Shown here piece after piece: positions 16,849-29,352 of a stretch of DNA of 64,000 nt. The position numbers and the translations under genes are program-made. Origin of the DNA: Desulfotomaculum nigrificans DSM 574 (lineage in GTDB: Bacteria > Bacillota > Desulfotomaculia > Desulfotomaculales > Desulfotomaculaceae). The DNA lies in assembly GCF_000189755.2 (NCBI RefSeq), contig NZ_KI912183.1, positions 1,986,257 to 2,050,256 of the forward strand, written 5' to 3'. The notes beneath the pieces were generated by a model. The model ran no database searches, was not told the DNA's origin, and saw only the letters and a list, made by a program, of their open reading frames with translations. Every line of letters starts with the position of its first letter. The stretch's first letter is position 1.

Positions 16849-18966
16849 TTACAGACGGAGAAGCAGGGGACCAAGGATCAGGGAGATGGTACCGGCAACC
16901 TTGATCAGCGGGTTCATAGCAGGACCGGAGGTGTCTTTGCAGGGGTCACCTACAGTGTCACCAACAACGGCTGCTTTGTGCGGATCAGATTTCTTACCAC
17001 CCAGGTTACCTTGCTCAATCCACTTCTTAGCGTTGTCCCAGGCACCACCGGCGTTAGCCAGGAACAGGGCCAGCAGCACACCAACGGTGGTTAAGCCGCC
17101 CAGGAAACCAGCCAGAGCCTTGGCACCCAGAATGAAACCAACCAGAATCGGAGCAGAAACTGCTACGATACCAGGAGCAATCATCTTGGAGATAGCGGAA
17201 CGGGTAGCGATGTCTACGCAACGGGCGTAGTCAGCTTTAGCACCGGGCTTACCTTCCAGCAGGCCAGGAATTTCACGGAACTGACGGCGAACTTCTTCAA
17301 CCATTCCGTAGGCTGCCTCACCAACGGCACGCATGGTTTGGGAACCTACCAGGAAGGGTACAGCGCCACCAATGAACACACCAACCAGAACCATGGGTTC
17401 AGTCAGGTCAACAACGAACTTGGCGCCGCCTAATTGTTGAGAAAACTTATGGGTTACAGCTTCCACATAAGCACTGAACAAAGCCAGAGCGGTCAGGGCA
17501 GCGGAACCGATGGCGAAACCTTTAGCAATGGCGGCAGTGGTGTTACCAACAGCATCCAGCTTGTCAGTCTTAACCCGAACTTCCGGAGGAAGCTCAGCCA
17601 TTTCAGCAATACCACCGGCGTTGTCAGCTACCGGTCCGAAGGAGTCCATGGCCACAACCATACCGGCGCTGGACAGCATACCCATAGCAGCCATAGCAAT
17701 ACCGTAAATGGCCCACTCTACTGCTTTGTCCGCAGGAACGCCACCGGCTACGGCAGCATGGTTAACAGACCAGAAGGCAAAGAAGATAGCAGCGGCAAAT
17801 ACCACCATAGGAATGAAGGTGGACTCCATACCTACAGCCAGACCGTGAATAACGTTCGTAGCCGGACCGGACTTGGAGGCTTGGGCAATCCGGGTTACCG
17901 CAGCTTTACCGGTACCGGTGTACATTTCAGTTAAGTAACCTACCAAAACGTTAACAATCAAACCGGCTAATACGGCCATAAATACACCGTTAGCAATGGC
18001 AGCTTGATCCCCGACAAAGATGGACTTGGCCAAGAAGAAAACGCCAGCAGCGGTGAGCACGTTAGTTACCCAGAGACCTACGTTAAGAGCGGCCTGCGGG
18101 TTACCATCTTCAGAGGTGCGAACAAAGAAGGTACCGATAATAGCGGCAATAATACCAATGGCACCAACAAGTAAGGGGAAGATAATACCGGGGAAACCGA
18201 ACAGGCTGTTACCAATTAACATGGCAGCAATGGTGGTAGCAGCATAGGACTCAAACAGGTCAGCACCCATACCGGCGGTGTCACCTACGTTGTCACCTAC
18301 GTTATCGGCGATAACAGCAGGGTTACGCGGGTCATCTTCAGGAATACCGGCTTCTACCTTACCAACCAGGTCAGCACCTACGTCAGCAGCCTTGGTGTAG
18401 ATACCGCCACCAACACGGGCGAAGAAGGCAATGGCGGAAGCACCGAAAGCAAAGGAGTTAATGATTAAAGGGTTACCGAAAATGATGTACAGTACGGAAA
18501 CGCCCAGCAGACCCAAACCGGCAACGGACAGACCCATAACGGCACCGGCCCGGAAGGAAACGTTCAGGGCTTTACTCAGACCGTGGCTGCGGGCAGCTTC
18601 GGCAGTACGGGCGTTAGATTTGGTGGTGGAGGTCATACCGATGTAACCAGCCACAGCAGACAGCGCAGCACCAACCAGGAAAGACAGAGCGGAAGCCGGA
18701 CCTACAGGTAAGTGGCTGCCGGGCGCTGCCTTATAAACATAACCGGCGCCCCAGAGAAGTACAAAAATAATAAGAGCAAAAGGAATCAGGGTTTTGTACT
18801 GGCGGTTTAAGTACGCCATGGCACCTTCGTGTACAGCTTCGGAAATCTCACGCATTTTGGGTGTACCCATATCTTCTTTTAAGATGCTTGACAATGTAAA
18901 CAGTGCGAATAACAAAGCCAGAGCACCGGCACCCGCAGCGTAATAAGCTAGCGTCATGTTTTCCAC
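16849..18966 (-). CDS. hppA: Membrane-bound K+-stimulated proton/sodium-pumping pyrophosphatase
   Basis: 705 residues, about 16 membrane segments. It couples pyrophosphate hydrolysis to H+ or Na+ export and so recovers energy from biosynthetic PPi, useful in sulfate activation. Seen: the substrate loop GGGIYTKAADVGADLVGK (186-203), the acidic motif DNVGDNVGDTAGMGADLFES (221-240), and GNTTAA at 474-479, where alanine at 478 instead of lysine marks the potassium-dependent subclass. Whether it pumps sodium or protons is not resolved here. GTG at 18966 has AAGGAGG eleven bases upstream and lies 42 bases after secG, so the two may be co-transcribed. A strong terminator follows. Confidence 0.95.
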   Translation of the reverse strand: MENMTLAYYAAGAGALALLFALFTLSSILKEDMGTPKMREISEAVHEGAMAYLNRQYKTLIPFALIIFVLLWGAGYVYKAAPGSHLPVGPASALSFLVGAALSAVAGYIGMTSTTKSNARTAEAARSHGLSKALNVSFRAGAVMGLSVAGLGLLGVSVLYIIFGNPLIINSFAFGASAIAFFARVGGGIYTKAADVGADLVGKVEAGIPEDDPRNPAVIADNVGDNVGDTAGMGADLFESYAATTIAAMLIGNSLFGFPGIIFPLLVGAIGIIAAIIGTFFVRTSEDGNPQAALNVGLWVTNVLTAAGVFFLAKSIFVGDQAAIANGVFMAVLAGLIVNVLVGYLTEMYTGTGKAAVTRIAQASKSGPATNVIHGLAVGMESTFIPMVVFAAAIFFAFWSVNHAAVAGGVPADKAVEWAIYGIAMAAMGMLSSAGMVVAMDSFGPVADNAGGIAEMAELPPEVRVKTDKLDAVGNTTAAIAKGFAIGSAALTALALFSAYVEAVTHKFSQQLGGAKFVVDLTEPMVLVGVFIGGAVPFLVGSQTMRAVGEAAYGMVEEVRRQFREIPGLLEGKPGAKADYARCVDIATRSAISKMIAPGIVAVSAPILVGFILGAKALAGFLGGLTTVGVLLALFLANAGGAWDNAKKWIEQGNLGGKKSDPHKAAVVGDTVGDPCKDTSGPAMNPLIKVAGTISLILGPLLLRL

Positions 18967-19008
18967 TTGAAAATTACCCTCCTTGTCCCGACATTAATTA
19001 ATTATGAC

Positions 19009-19239
19009 TTACTTCCATACCACTAGTACCATTGAAGTTATACCAAAGGCAATAGCGATAAAGGCCGTGAGTCTGCCGAGTTTCTCATCTAGTCCTTTCT
19101 TTTTACCGCCAAAGATGGCCTCTGCACCGCCGGCAATACTTCCGGATAAGCCGGCACTTTTACCGGACTGGAGCAAGACCACGGCAATTAATGATAAAGC
19201 AATTAGTACGTGAACGGCAGTCACTAAACCTTTTAACAC
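19009..19239 (-). CDS. secG: Preprotein translocase subunit SecG
   Basis: 76 residues with two membrane helices separated by the conserved cytoplasmic stretch VLLQSGKSAGLSGSIAGG and the motif AEAIFGGKKKG. SecG is the small accessory subunit of the SecYEG channel. It has its own promoter at 19290-19318 and is separated from eno by a terminator. AAGGAGGTGG precedes the ATG. SecG commonly lies near eno in Clostridia, as here. Confidence 0.95.
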   Translation of the reverse strand: MLKGLVTAVHVLIALSLIAVVLLQSGKSAGLSGSIAGGAEAIFGGKKKGLDEKLGRLTAFIAIAFGITSMVLVVWK

Positions 19240-19289
19240 AGCTCCACCTCCTTTGAATATTTATGTACAAAAAGACTTGTATACTTAGG

Positions 19290-19318
19290 ATTATAGCACA
19301 ACGTGAAAAATGTGACAA
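19290..19318 (-). promoter_or_regulatory. Sigma-A promoter of secG (and possibly hppA)
   Basis: On the minus strand TTGTCA, a 17-base spacer and a perfect TATAAT. The transcript would start about 45 bases before the secG ATG. Confidence 0.75.
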
Positions 19319-19331
19319 TCTCTATTCATAC

Positions 19332-19380
19332 AAAAATAGGTAGCCAAGGCTTTCTTTAGCTTTAGCCAGCCCTGGCTACC
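19332..19380 (-). terminator. Terminator downstream of eno
   Basis: GGTAGCCA-GGGCT and AGCC-TTGGCTACC pair in a stem of about 12 bp with one mismatch, followed on the minus strand by TATTTTTG. It lies 37 bases after the enolase stop. Confidence 0.75.
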
Positions 19381-19416
19381 AAAGTCAAGTGTATTGTGAC
19401 AACATTAACAATGTCC

Positions 19417-20721
<1,305 letters not shown>

Positions 20722-20742
20722 TTAGATTAGATTTATTTGTTA

Positions 20743-20772
20743 ATTATTGCCTGCAAAATTGCATTAGTTCAA
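20743..20772 (-). promoter_or_regulatory. Possible sigma-A promoter of eno
   Basis: TTGAAC and AATAAT on the minus strand, 18 bases apart, about 40 bases before the eno start. The -10 box deviates at its first position, so this is tentative. Confidence 0.4.
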
Positions 20773-20777
20773 TTTGA

Positions 20778-20910
20778 TTGGCCGTTAGCCATTGGCTGTT
20801 GGCTGTTGGACTTATCCTGCATTTCACTTGGGTCCTGTTGTTAGACTCACAAGCCCTCCTCTTGGGTTCTGACCCCAGAGAAATACCCCAAAGTCTGACA
20901 GCCAGACCTC
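20778..20910. repeat. GCCAACAGCC-type intergenic repeat, locus 1
   Basis: Contains GCCATTGGCTGTTGGCTGTTGG followed by GGGTCCTGTTGTTAGACT and short CCCC-rich pieces. The same words recur at 30376-30578, 35928-36147 and 45971-46267. The locus lies between gpmI and eno and holds no reading frame of note. Confidence 0.6.
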
Positions 20911-20916
20911 AAAGAA

Positions 20917-22470
20917 TTACCCTTGAGACTTAAGAAGGCTCTCCCCGGTCATTTCCGGGGGCTTGGGCAAGCCCAGAATATCCAGCATGGTGGGGGCAAT
21001 GTCTTGCAGGCTGCCGCCATTTCTTAATTTAGCCCCTTTATACCGGTCATCTACCAGGATAAAGGGTACCGGGGAAGTGGTATGGGCGGTATAGGCCCCG
21101 CCGTGTTCATCTCTCATCTTGTCGGCGTTGCCGTGATCCCCCGTAATAATGACGGTACCGGACTTTTCCAACATGGCCTCGGCAATCCTCCCAATGCACT
21201 TGTCCACCGTAGTAATGGCCGCTTCGGTGGCTTGCAGGTCGCCGGTATGACCTACCATATCGGGGTTAGCAAAGTTGGTAATAATCACATCATATTGCCC
21301 GGAATTTAGACGCTCCAGGAAGGTATCGGTGATCTCATAGGCCGACATTTCCGGCTTTAAATCATAGGTGGCCACTTTGGGTGAGGGGATCAATATCCTT
21401 TCTTCACCCGGGTTGGCTGCCTCCACACCGCCATTAAAGAAGAAGGTAACGTGGGCGTATTTCTCCGTTTCGGCCAGCCGCAGCTGCTTAAGTCCGTGCT
21501 TACTAAGCCATTCACCCAGGGTGTTAACCAGCTTGGCCGGGGGAAAGGCCACCGGCGCCTCAATGGTCTTATCATATTGGGTCATACACACAAAATGTAC
21601 TCTGGGCCGCCCGGGACCCCGGTCAAAACCGGTGAAATCTTCATCCACAAAGGCCCGGGTAATTTGTCTGGCCCGGTCGGGTCGGAAATTGACAAAGATT
21701 ACCGAGTCTCCGTCAGCAACTTTAGCCACCGGTTGTTTTTGATCATCTGTAATAATGGTGGGCTTGATAAATTCATCGGTTTCGCCCCGCTCATAGCCCA
21801 CATCAATGGCCTCCACCGGTGAGTTGGCCTGCAGACCTTCACTATAGACCAGGGCCCGGTAGGCCAGTTCGGTACGTTCCCAGCGGCGGTCCCGGTCCAT
21901 GGCGTAGTAGCGCCCGGACACTGTAGCCACTTGTCCCACACCAATTTCCTTCATCTTAGTCAACAGGACATTCATATAGCTCTTAGCGCTGGAAGGCGGT
22001 ACATCCCGCCCGTCTAAAAAGGCATGAAAATAGACCCTGCTGAGGCCCTCCTGCCGGGCCAGTTTCAGGGTGGCAAAAATATGCCGGATGTGACTGTGCA
22101 CTCCCCCGTCCGAAAGCAAACCCATAATGTGCAATGCAGTTTGCCGTTCCTTGGCGTTGCGCACCGCCTTTAACAACTCTTCGTTTTGAAAAAAATCTCC
22201 GTCCTTGATGGCCTTGGTAATCCGGGTCAATTCCTGATACACCACGCGCCCGGCACCGATGTTTAAATGACCCACCTCGGAATTGCCCATCTGCCCTTCC
22301 GGCAGTCCCACGGCCTCACCGGAACATGTCAGAATGGTGGTGGGATAGGTGGCCATCAATTTCTTAATATGAGAGGTGTCTGCCAGGGCAATGGCATTGC
22401 CGTCTCTATTTTGACTAACCCCCCAGCCGTCCATGATAATAAGCGCCAGGGGTCGCTGCTCAGTCTTCAA
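20917..22470 (-). CDS. gpmI: 2,3-bisphosphoglycerate-independent phosphoglycerate mutase
   Basis: 517 residues, the alkaline-phosphatase-fold iPGM with two Mn2+ ions. Seen: LIIMDGWGVS with the first metal aspartate, GNSEVGHLNIGAGR with the phosphoserine nucleophile, FLDGRDVPPSSA, SGRYYAMDRDRRW, and the C-terminal metal motifs NPDMVGHTG and TGDHGNADKM. TTG 22470 has AGGAGG eight bases upstream. tpiA ends 41 bases before it, so gap-pgk-tpiA-gpmI reads as one operon. Confidence 0.97.
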   Translation of the reverse strand: MKTEQRPLALIIMDGWGVSQNRDGNAIALADTSHIKKLMATYPTTILTCSGEAVGLPEGQMGNSEVGHLNIGAGRVVYQELTRITKAIKDGDFFQNEELLKAVRNAKERQTALHIMGLLSDGGVHSHIRHIFATLKLARQEGLSRVYFHAFLDGRDVPPSSAKSYMNVLLTKMKEIGVGQVATVSGRYYAMDRDRRWERTELAYRALVYSEGLQANSPVEAIDVGYERGETDEFIKPTIITDDQKQPVAKVADGDSVIFVNFRPDRARQITRAFVDEDFTGFDRGPGRPRVHFVCMTQYDKTIEAPVAFPPAKLVNTLGEWLSKHGLKQLRLAETEKYAHVTFFFNGGVEAANPGEERILIPSPKVATYDLKPEMSAYEITDTFLERLNSGQYDVIITNFANPDMVGHTGDLQATEAAITTVDKCIGRIAEAMLEKSGTVIITGDHGNADKMRDEHGGAYTAHTTSPVPFILVDDRYKGAKLRNGGSLQDIAPTMLDILGLPKPPEMTGESLLKSQG

Positions 22471-22511
22471 ATCCGGAACCTCCTACTAATATTGAAGTTC
22501 AATGGGTGAGG

Positions 22512-23264
22512 TTAAAGAGAATTTTCAATAATCCCCTTAAAGTCCTCCACTTTTAGGCTGGCACCACCCACCAGGGCCCCGTCAATATCCGGTTGGGACA
22601 TTAATCCCCTGGCGTTGCCGGGTTTGACACTGCCGCCGTATTGGATGCGTACGGCTTCGGCGGCGGATTGGCCGAACTCCTGGGCAATTACCTGGCGGAT
22701 GTACCGGTTCACCTGCTGGGCGTCCTGGTCAGAGGCTGTTTTACCGGTACCAATGGCCCAGACCGGTTCATAGGCAATAACCAAACCGGCCACCTGTTCC
22801 GGGCTCAAGTCCGCCAGGGCACCCCTGGTTTGGGTTGCCACCACTTGTTCAGTGGCATTGGCCTCCCGCTGGGCTAAAGTTTCGCCCACACAAACAATGG
22901 GCACCAGGCCATGCTCCAGAGCCGCCTTTACCTTTTTATTAACTGTTTCATCGGTCTCGCCAAAATACTGCCGGCGCTCCGAGTGACCCAGCACCACGTA
23001 TTTGCAGCCGATTTCTTTCAGCATTAATGGGGAAATCTCGCCGGTAAAGGCTCCTTGATTTTCCCAGTGCATATTTTGGGCGGCCAGGGCAATGGAACTA
23101 CCCTTTAATGCTTCGGCCACCGGCGCCAGGGCGGTAAAGGGCGGGCAAACCACCACTTCCACCGGGACACTGGCCACCTGTTGTTTTAGTTCCTGCACAA
23201 AGCTTACCGCTTCACTAACGGTTTTATGCATTTTCCAGTTTCCTGCGATAATCATTTGACGCAC
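22512..23264 (-). CDS. tpiA: Triosephosphate isomerase
   Basis: 250 residues, TIM barrel. Seen: the N-terminal AGNWKMHK with catalytic lysine, [12 protein letters not shown] with the catalytic histidine, [14 protein letters not shown] with catalytic glutamate and flexible loop 6, and the phosphate-binding YGGSV. The GTG start at 23264 has GGGGG seven to eight bases upstream and gives the usual N-terminal length; the ATG at 23255 would clip the family start. Confidence 0.97.
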   Translation of the reverse strand: MRQMIIAGNWKMHKTVSEAVSFVQELKQQVASVPVEVVVCPPFTALAPVAEALKGSSIALAAQNMHWENQGAFTGEISPLMLKEIGCKYVVLGHSERRQYFGETDETVNKKVKAALEHGLVPIVCVGETLAQREANATEQVVATQTRGALADLSPEQVAGLVIAYEPVWAIGTGKTASDQDAQQVNRYIRQVIAQEFGQSAAEAVRIQYGGSVKPGNARGLMSQPDIDGALVGGASLKVEDFKGIIENSL

Positions 23265-23290
23265 GGGAACACCCCCTATTTCACATGCGA

Positions 23291-23325
23291 GAAGTGAGAG
23301 ACCCTTTGATGCTGCCTCTCACTTC
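23291..23325. other. Perfect 10-bp hairpin in the pgk-tpiA intergenic region
   Basis: GAAGTGAGAG and CTCTCACTTC enclose a 15-base loop. There is no T run on either side, so it is not a standard terminator. It lies between pgk and tpiA within the presumed gap operon and could set relative mRNA levels through processing or stability. Confidence 0.4.
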
Positions 23326-23377
23326 CAATAGATCCCTATTTATTTTATACCCTAACGATTTCCAGGTCCACCTGTTT

Positions 23378-24559
23378 TTATTTATCTTGCAGGGCGGCTA
23401 CACCGGGCAGCTCTTTGCCCTCTAAGAACTCCAGGGAAGCCCCGCCACCGGTGGAGATGTGGGTAATCTTGTCTGCTACACCTGTTTTATTTACCGCAGC
23501 CACGGAGTCGCCGCCACCCACAATGGTGGTGGCGTTAGAGTTGGCCAGAGCTCTGGCCACTGCCTCGGTGCCCTTGGCAAAGGGTTCCATTTCAAATACA
23601 CCCATGGGTCCGTTCCACACCACGGTGGCTGCTTTTTGCACAACTGCCGCAAACTTTTCGGCACTGGCCGGGCCAATATCCAGTACCATCCAATCGTCCG
23701 GGATTTCTGCCACCGGCACCACCTTTTGCCGGGCGGTGGGTTCCATGGCCAGGGCCACCACCACATCAGTGGGCAGCAGCAAATCCACACCCCGGGATTT
23801 GGCCCGCTCCATCAATTCCCTGGCTAAATCCACCTTGTCCTGTTCCAACAGGGATTTGCCTACATTGTAGCCCTGGGCCTTAAGGAAGGTGTTGGCCATA
23901 CCGCCGCCAATAATTAAAGAATCTACCTTGGTTAACAGGTTTTCAATAACCCCAATCTTATCTGATACCTTGGCTCCGCCAATGATGGCCACGAAGGGCC
24001 GTTCGGGGTTGGTCACAGCCTTACCCAGCATTTCCAGTTCCTTCTCCATCAGGAAGCCGGCCACACCGGGCAGATATTCAGCAATCCCGGCAGTTGAGGC
24101 GTGGGCCCGGTGGGCGGCACCAAAGGCGTCGTTTACATAGACATCCGCCAGCTGGGCCAGCTGCCGGGCATATTTTTCATCGTTTTTGGTTTCTTCGGCA
24201 TGGAAGCGCACGTTCTCCAGCAGCAATACATCGCCGGGTTGCATATTGGCAATGGCCTGCTGGGGTTCCGGCCCCACCGACTCGTTAACCTTGATAACTT
24301 CTTTACCCAGTAATTCAGACAATCTTTTAGCCACCGGGGTTAAGCGGTATTTCTCCACCACTTCCCCCTTGGGACGTCCCAGGTGGGAGGCCAGGATTAC
24401 CTTGGCCCCCTGATCTATGAGATATTGAATGGTGGGCAATGCTTTTCTAATTCTGGTATCATCGGTTATTTTATCCCCATCCAGGGGGACATTAAAGTCC
24501 ACCCGCACAAAAACCCTTTTTCCTTTAACATCAATATCCCTAACAGACTTTTTGGCCAT
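23378..24559 (-). CDS. pgk: Phosphoglycerate kinase
   Basis: 393 residues. Seen: the signature [12 protein letters not shown], the ASHLGRPKG substrate loop, [14 protein letters not shown], the [10 protein letters not shown] hinge region, and the nucleotide motif [12 protein letters not shown] near the C terminus. It starts six bases after the gap stop, with AAAGGGG upstream. It makes ATP from 1,3-bisphosphoglycerate in glycolysis. Confidence 0.98.
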   Translation of the reverse strand: MAKKSVRDIDVKGKRVFVRVDFNVPLDGDKITDDTRIRKALPTIQYLIDQGAKVILASHLGRPKGEVVEKYRLTPVAKRLSELLGKEVIKVNESVGPEPQQAIANMQPGDVLLLENVRFHAEETKNDEKYARQLAQLADVYVNDAFGAAHRAHASTAGIAEYLPGVAGFLMEKELEMLGKAVTNPERPFVAIIGGAKVSDKIGVIENLLTKVDSLIIGGGMANTFLKAQGYNVGKSLLEQDKVDLARELMERAKSRGVDLLLPTDVVVALAMEPTARQKVVPVAEIPDDWMVLDIGPASAEKFAAVVQKAATVVWNGPMGVFEMEPFAKGTEAVARALANSNATTIVGGGDSVAAVNKTGVADKITHISTGGGASLEFLEGKELPGVAALQDK

Positions 24560-24565
24560 GTTTTT

Positions 24566-25627
<1,062 letters not shown>

Positions 25628-25746
25628 TTAATTTTTAGTATGTCACATTAATTAGATCATATTAAATTGTATGTCTTATTACATAAAATGTTTCAACATA
25701 TTTTTGCATATCCCTGCCGCCCACATGACATTTTTAAATTTTATTT

Positions 25747-27162
25747 CTAATATCTTTTCCTCCTGTTAGTAGCCGGTATACCTAATTCATCCCGGTATTT
25801 GGTTATCGTCCGGCGGGAGATGGTGATTCCCCTCTGGCTAAACAATTCGGCGATTTTCTGGTCACTTAAGGGAGCGGACGGGTCTTCCTGCTGAATAATT
25901 TCTTGCAAAATCTTTTTTAAACTTTCGGCGGAAACCTGCGTGCCGCTGGCGCCGCTGAGCCCGGTGGAGAAGAAATACTTCATTTCAAAGACACCCTGGG
26001 GTGTCTGTATGTATTTATTGGAGGTGGCTCGGCTGACCGTGGACTCATGCACTCCGATCAGGTCCGCTACCTTTCTGAGGTTCAGGGGCTTTAGATATTT
26101 AACCCCGTGATCTAAGAAGTCGCGCTGCAGCTCCACCAGGCAGTTAGCAACTTTATATAAAGTAAGCCGACGTTGCTCGATACTGCGAATGAGCCAGGCC
26201 GCCGAGTTTAGTTTTTCCTCCACAAAGCGCTTCGTATCCGGGTCAGCGGAACTATTTTTAGCCAATACCTGGCGGTAAGTATTGTTAATAGACAGGCGGG
26301 GTATGGCCACATCATTGACTAAGATGACGTACTGGTCAGCCACTTTTTCCACCACCACATCCGGTATAATGTACCGGGTATCGTTGGCATTACTGAAATT
26401 GCGGCCAGGCTTGGGCTCCAATTTTTTTAAAATATCAGCAGCCTCTTGAATCTCCTGGGGGGAAACATTTAGTTTAGCGGCAATTTTGGATAACTTACCT
26501 GCGGCCAGGTCAGATAAATGATCCGCAATCAGTATTCTTACCAGGGGGTTGTCTTCCCCCAGCAGATCCAGTTGAATATTGAGACACTCCTGCAGATCCC
26601 GGGCGCCCACCCCCGGCGGATCGAAGCTTTGCAATACTTTTAAAGCCTCCTCCAATTTAGGGAGACCCACCTTTAACTGCTGGTTGGCTTCGGCCAGGCT
26701 GATGGCCAGGTAACCCCTGGCATCAACGTTACCAATTAAATATTCAACCACCGGCCTTAAATCCCCGGCTGTCTTGCTTAAGCCCAGCTGAAACATCAGG
26801 TGATCGGTTAAAGTGGGCGCCTGACTGACAAACTGCTCATAATTGGGCTGCTCCGCAATTTCCCTTTGCCCCCGACCGGGACTTACCCCCAAATCACTCC
26901 GGTCTTCAAAATATTCCAGCCAATCGGGGTCAAAATCCTTTTTATCTGCCTCAATCCCCATATCTCCCTGGCCGCCGGTTTCTTCCCCCCGCTCCAGGTC
27001 ATTATCCCGCATTTCCAGCAGAGGATTTTCCAATACCTGGGCCTCTACATATTCAGTCAGCTCCATAGAAGACATCTGCAATACAGTGATGGCCTGGCGT
27101 AGTTCCGGGGTCATTATTAACTTTTGGGTCTGTTCTAAATTTAGACCAAAGTCCATGCGCAA
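25747..27162 (-). CDS. rpoN: RNA polymerase sigma-54 factor
   Basis: 471 residues. Seen: the N-terminal Gln/Leu-rich activator-interacting region I (LEQTQKLIMTPELRQAI), an acidic region II with EETGGQGD, the core-binding domain, the HTH segment GVHESTVSRATSNKY, and the RpoN box SRRTITKYRDELGIP that reads the -24 element. The TTG at 27162 has GGGGGAG nine bases upstream; ATG at 27156 is the alternative. This factor would serve the promoter at 9847-9863. Confidence 0.96.
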   Translation of the reverse strand: MRMDFGLNLEQTQKLIMTPELRQAITVLQMSSMELTEYVEAQVLENPLLEMRDNDLERGEETGGQGDMGIEADKKDFDPDWLEYFEDRSDLGVSPGRGQREIAEQPNYEQFVSQAPTLTDHLMFQLGLSKTAGDLRPVVEYLIGNVDARGYLAISLAEANQQLKVGLPKLEEALKVLQSFDPPGVGARDLQECLNIQLDLLGEDNPLVRILIADHLSDLAAGKLSKIAAKLNVSPQEIQEAADILKKLEPKPGRNFSNANDTRYIIPDVVVEKVADQYVILVNDVAIPRLSINNTYRQVLAKNSSADPDTKRFVEEKLNSAAWLIRSIEQRRLTLYKVANCLVELQRDFLDHGVKYLKPLNLRKVADLIGVHESTVSRATSNKYIQTPQGVFEMKYFFSTGLSGASGTQVSAESLKKILQEIIQQEDPSAPLSDQKIAELFSQRGITISRRTITKYRDELGIPATNRRKRY

Positions 27163-27243
27163 GATCCATCACTCCCCCTAGTTTAACCAGCAGAGGTTAA
27201 GAAAATTGAAGAAAATAAGACAATTAAATATGTAACACCGCTC

Positions 27244-27849
27244 TTATACTAAATTCCACCGTTTAAAGTTTATGTGCTGAATCAAAAGCAGCAGGGCGCA
27301 CAACAGGGTCAACACAACCGCCGCTGTCTCAGCCACCACCAGTTGGCTTTCAGCAAATAAGTATGGATGCAAGTTTAATGTATAATCCATTAGGTCATTG
27401 AGGACCAACCACCCCACCGTCAACAGCATGGCCGCCCGGGGGGCTGACCAGCCGCGCAGATAGGCCCATCCCTGGAGTACCATGCCCAGGTGGGAAACCC
27501 ACAGCATTATCTGCTCCGGTTCCACCGACCCGCCAATATACCAATACTGGCTGATGATATAAACAGCCCACAAACCGTATTTAATACAGGCCACCCCGGC
27601 CAGAGCCCGCAATATGGCCGGGCGTGAGCCCAGCAAACCGGCCAGCAAAAGCAGACTTAAGAAGGTTGTTGCTAACGGGCTGTCCGGAACCACCGGCCAA
27701 AAAACCGGCGGGGTGGCGGCCAATTGTTGGTGATACCAGTAGAAACCATATAAAGAACCGGCAATGTTGATAACCAGCAAAGGCACCGTAAACCTGGCCT
27801 GCCAGGGGTTAGCCCAAAATTGCTGCCACAACTTAATCAGTTGACCCAT
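27244..27849 (-). CDS. DUF1405 family integral membrane protein (YpjA-like)
   Basis: 201 residues with about six hydrophobic segments. It carries the family pattern LYGFYWYHQQL followed by VVPDSPLAT, as in Bacillus YpjA. The function is unknown. ATG 27849 is set by AAAGGAG nine bases upstream; the gene starts 17 bases inside the acyltransferase gene, so both are coupled. Confidence 0.75.
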   Translation of the reverse strand: MGQLIKLWQQFWANPWQARFTVPLLVINIAGSLYGFYWYHQQLAATPPVFWPVVPDSPLATTFLSLLLLAGLLGSRPAILRALAGVACIKYGLWAVYIISQYWYIGGSVEPEQIMLWVSHLGMVLQGWAYLRGWSAPRAAMLLTVGWLVLNDLMDYTLNLHPYLFAESQLVVAETAAVVLTLLCALLLLIQHINFKRWNLV

Positions 27850-28351
27850 CCGGGGCAACTCCTTTCCTGCCTTTATCCACTACCCTGGCCGGCACCCCGG
27901 CCGCCAGGGCCCCCGGGGGAATATCCCGGTTCACCAGGGCCCCGGCACCAACTCTGGCCCCATCGCCAATAATTACCCCCGGTAAGATGGTGACATTGGC
28001 CCCGATCAACACATGGGAACCGATCTGCACCGGCCCCCGGCGAAATTCCGATACCAAAAATTCATGGGTAAGAATGGTTGTATTATATCCAATTATGGTA
28101 TTAGCACCGATAGTAATTAACTCCGGAAATAAAACGTCCGGCATTACCGCTAAGCCCACGGAGGCCCGGGGGCCCACCTGCATACCCAGCAGCTTGCGCA
28201 AGAGAAAAGCTTTTAGGCCCAGAAAAGGTAAATAGCGGGAAATGGTAATCACTACAAAGTTAAAGCATACCCGCAAGGGGTTAGCCACTCGGTACCAATA
28301 TTGCATCGAATTGACATCTTCCGACAATTTGATGGTTTCTACGCGCCGCAT
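27833..28351 (-). CDS. Acyltransferase with left-handed beta-helix (hexapeptide repeats)
   Basis: 172 residues. A hydrophobic N-terminal segment precedes hexapeptide repeats of the type IGANTIIGYNTTIL, IGSHVLIGANVTIL and IGDGARVGAGALV (about 80-150), ending in AAGVPARVV, the usual cap of these O-acetyltransferases. It belongs to the maltose/galactoside acetyltransferase superfamily; the acceptor is unknown. Its position behind the MBL hydrolase and before DUF1405, with 2-base and overlapping junctions, makes a whiA-MBL-acyltransferase-DUF1405 transcription unit. Confidence 0.8.
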   Translation of the reverse strand: MRRVETIKLSEDVNSMQYWYRVANPLRVCFNFVVITISRYLPFLGLKAFLLRKLLGMQVGPRASVGLAVMPDVLFPELITIGANTIIGYNTTILTHEFLVSEFRRGPVQIGSHVLIGANVTILPGVIIGDGARVGAGALVNRDIPPGALAAGVPARVVDKGRKGVAPDGSTD

Positions 28352-28353
28352 AA

Positions 28354-29352
28354 TTATCCTTCCATTTGTTTCAACAACTTACCAATATCATGTACTGCCC
28401 CGTCCACAGCGTAAATGGTGCGGACGCCACTTAATCCCTCCACATAAGCAGCCATCTTGGGCCGCAAATCCTCGGGCCGCAGGCAGCAATGGTTAAAATG
28501 GGTCAAAAAACAAAGTTTAACTTTACCGTCTTTTAACAGGTGGGGCAGACCCAATGTGGTAATGTGCCGGTGGGCATAGACATTATGACCGGTGACGTTG
28601 GCAATCAATACATCCACCTGACTGAAACATTCCTTAATATCTCGCCGGTAATCCACAATATCAATCATATCCATGATGGGGCCTCGCACCGGCATTTCCT
28701 TGATCCCGTCCGGGCTGGCATAACTTTTGATATAATTAGTATCACTGGTATAACCAATAGTAATACTACCGGTCTTTAAGATAAATCCATAATTTTCCTC
28801 AGCGTGGTGTACCGGCACCGGCATAATAGTGGCACCCTTAATGGTTACCGGATTAAATGACTGCAAGGGAATCACCGTGGGCCCCCCTTTATAGCCCATC
28901 TTGGTGGGCTGTAAACCCTGGTGATACTTGCTTAGCAACCGATCCCGTTCTAACACCTGCCCGGGAGCCAGCAAATAGCCCCGGCGGGAAAACATGCCCC
29001 AGCACATTCCTTCTATCACCGCTTCGGCCCCGGCGTAATGGTCCAGGTGACCGTGGGATACATAGACACCGTCAATGGTGCCCAGGTCAATACCGGCCTG
29101 TTCCGCCCGCACCACCGCCCCCGGTCCCGGATCCACATAGAGGCGAAGCCCATCTGCCACCAAAATAAATCCCGCCGTATGCGGCACCTGGCTGAAAACA
29201 GCCTCGGGGTTACCCCCGGTGCCTAAAAATGTGACGGTTACCCCCGGTGGCGGCGGTGCCGGTTCATCCCGGTTGCGCCATTTACTAAAGGACTCCGCCG
29301 CAGCCCGGCTGGTCTTTTGGCGCAGTTCCTGATCAATGTTCCTTAAATTCAT
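28354..29352 (-). CDS. MBL-fold metallo-hydrolase
   Basis: 332 residues. Metallo-beta-lactamase fold with [12 protein letters not shown] at the start, the zinc motif [12 protein letters not shown], further ligands [14 protein letters not shown] and a late LTHFNH. The arrangement is close to RNase Z-like or cyclic phosphodiesterase-type enzymes but is not diagnostic. ATG 29352 lies 20 bases inside whiA with AAGGA nine bases upstream. Confidence 0.78.
   Translation of the reverse strand: MNLRNIDQELRQKTSRAAAESFSKWRNRDEPAPPPPGVTVTFLGTGGNPEAVFSQVPHTAGFILVADGLRLYVDPGPGAVVRAEQAGIDLGTIDGVYVSHGHLDHYAGAEAVIEGMCWGMFSRRGYLLAPGQVLERDRLLSKYHQGLQPTKMGYKGGPTVIPLQSFNPVTIKGATIMPVPVHHAEENYGFILKTGSITIGYTSDTNYIKSYASPDGIKEMPVRGPIMDMIDIVDYRRDIKECFSQVDVLIANVTGHNVYAHRHITTLGLPHLLKDGKVKLCFLTHFNHCCLRPEDLRPKMAAYVEGLSGVRTIYAVDGAVHDIGKLLKQMEG

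Noticed and set aside
23291-23325. The pgk-tpiA hairpin as a terminator splitting the glycolytic operon
   Set aside because: There is no T run after the stem on the minus strand.
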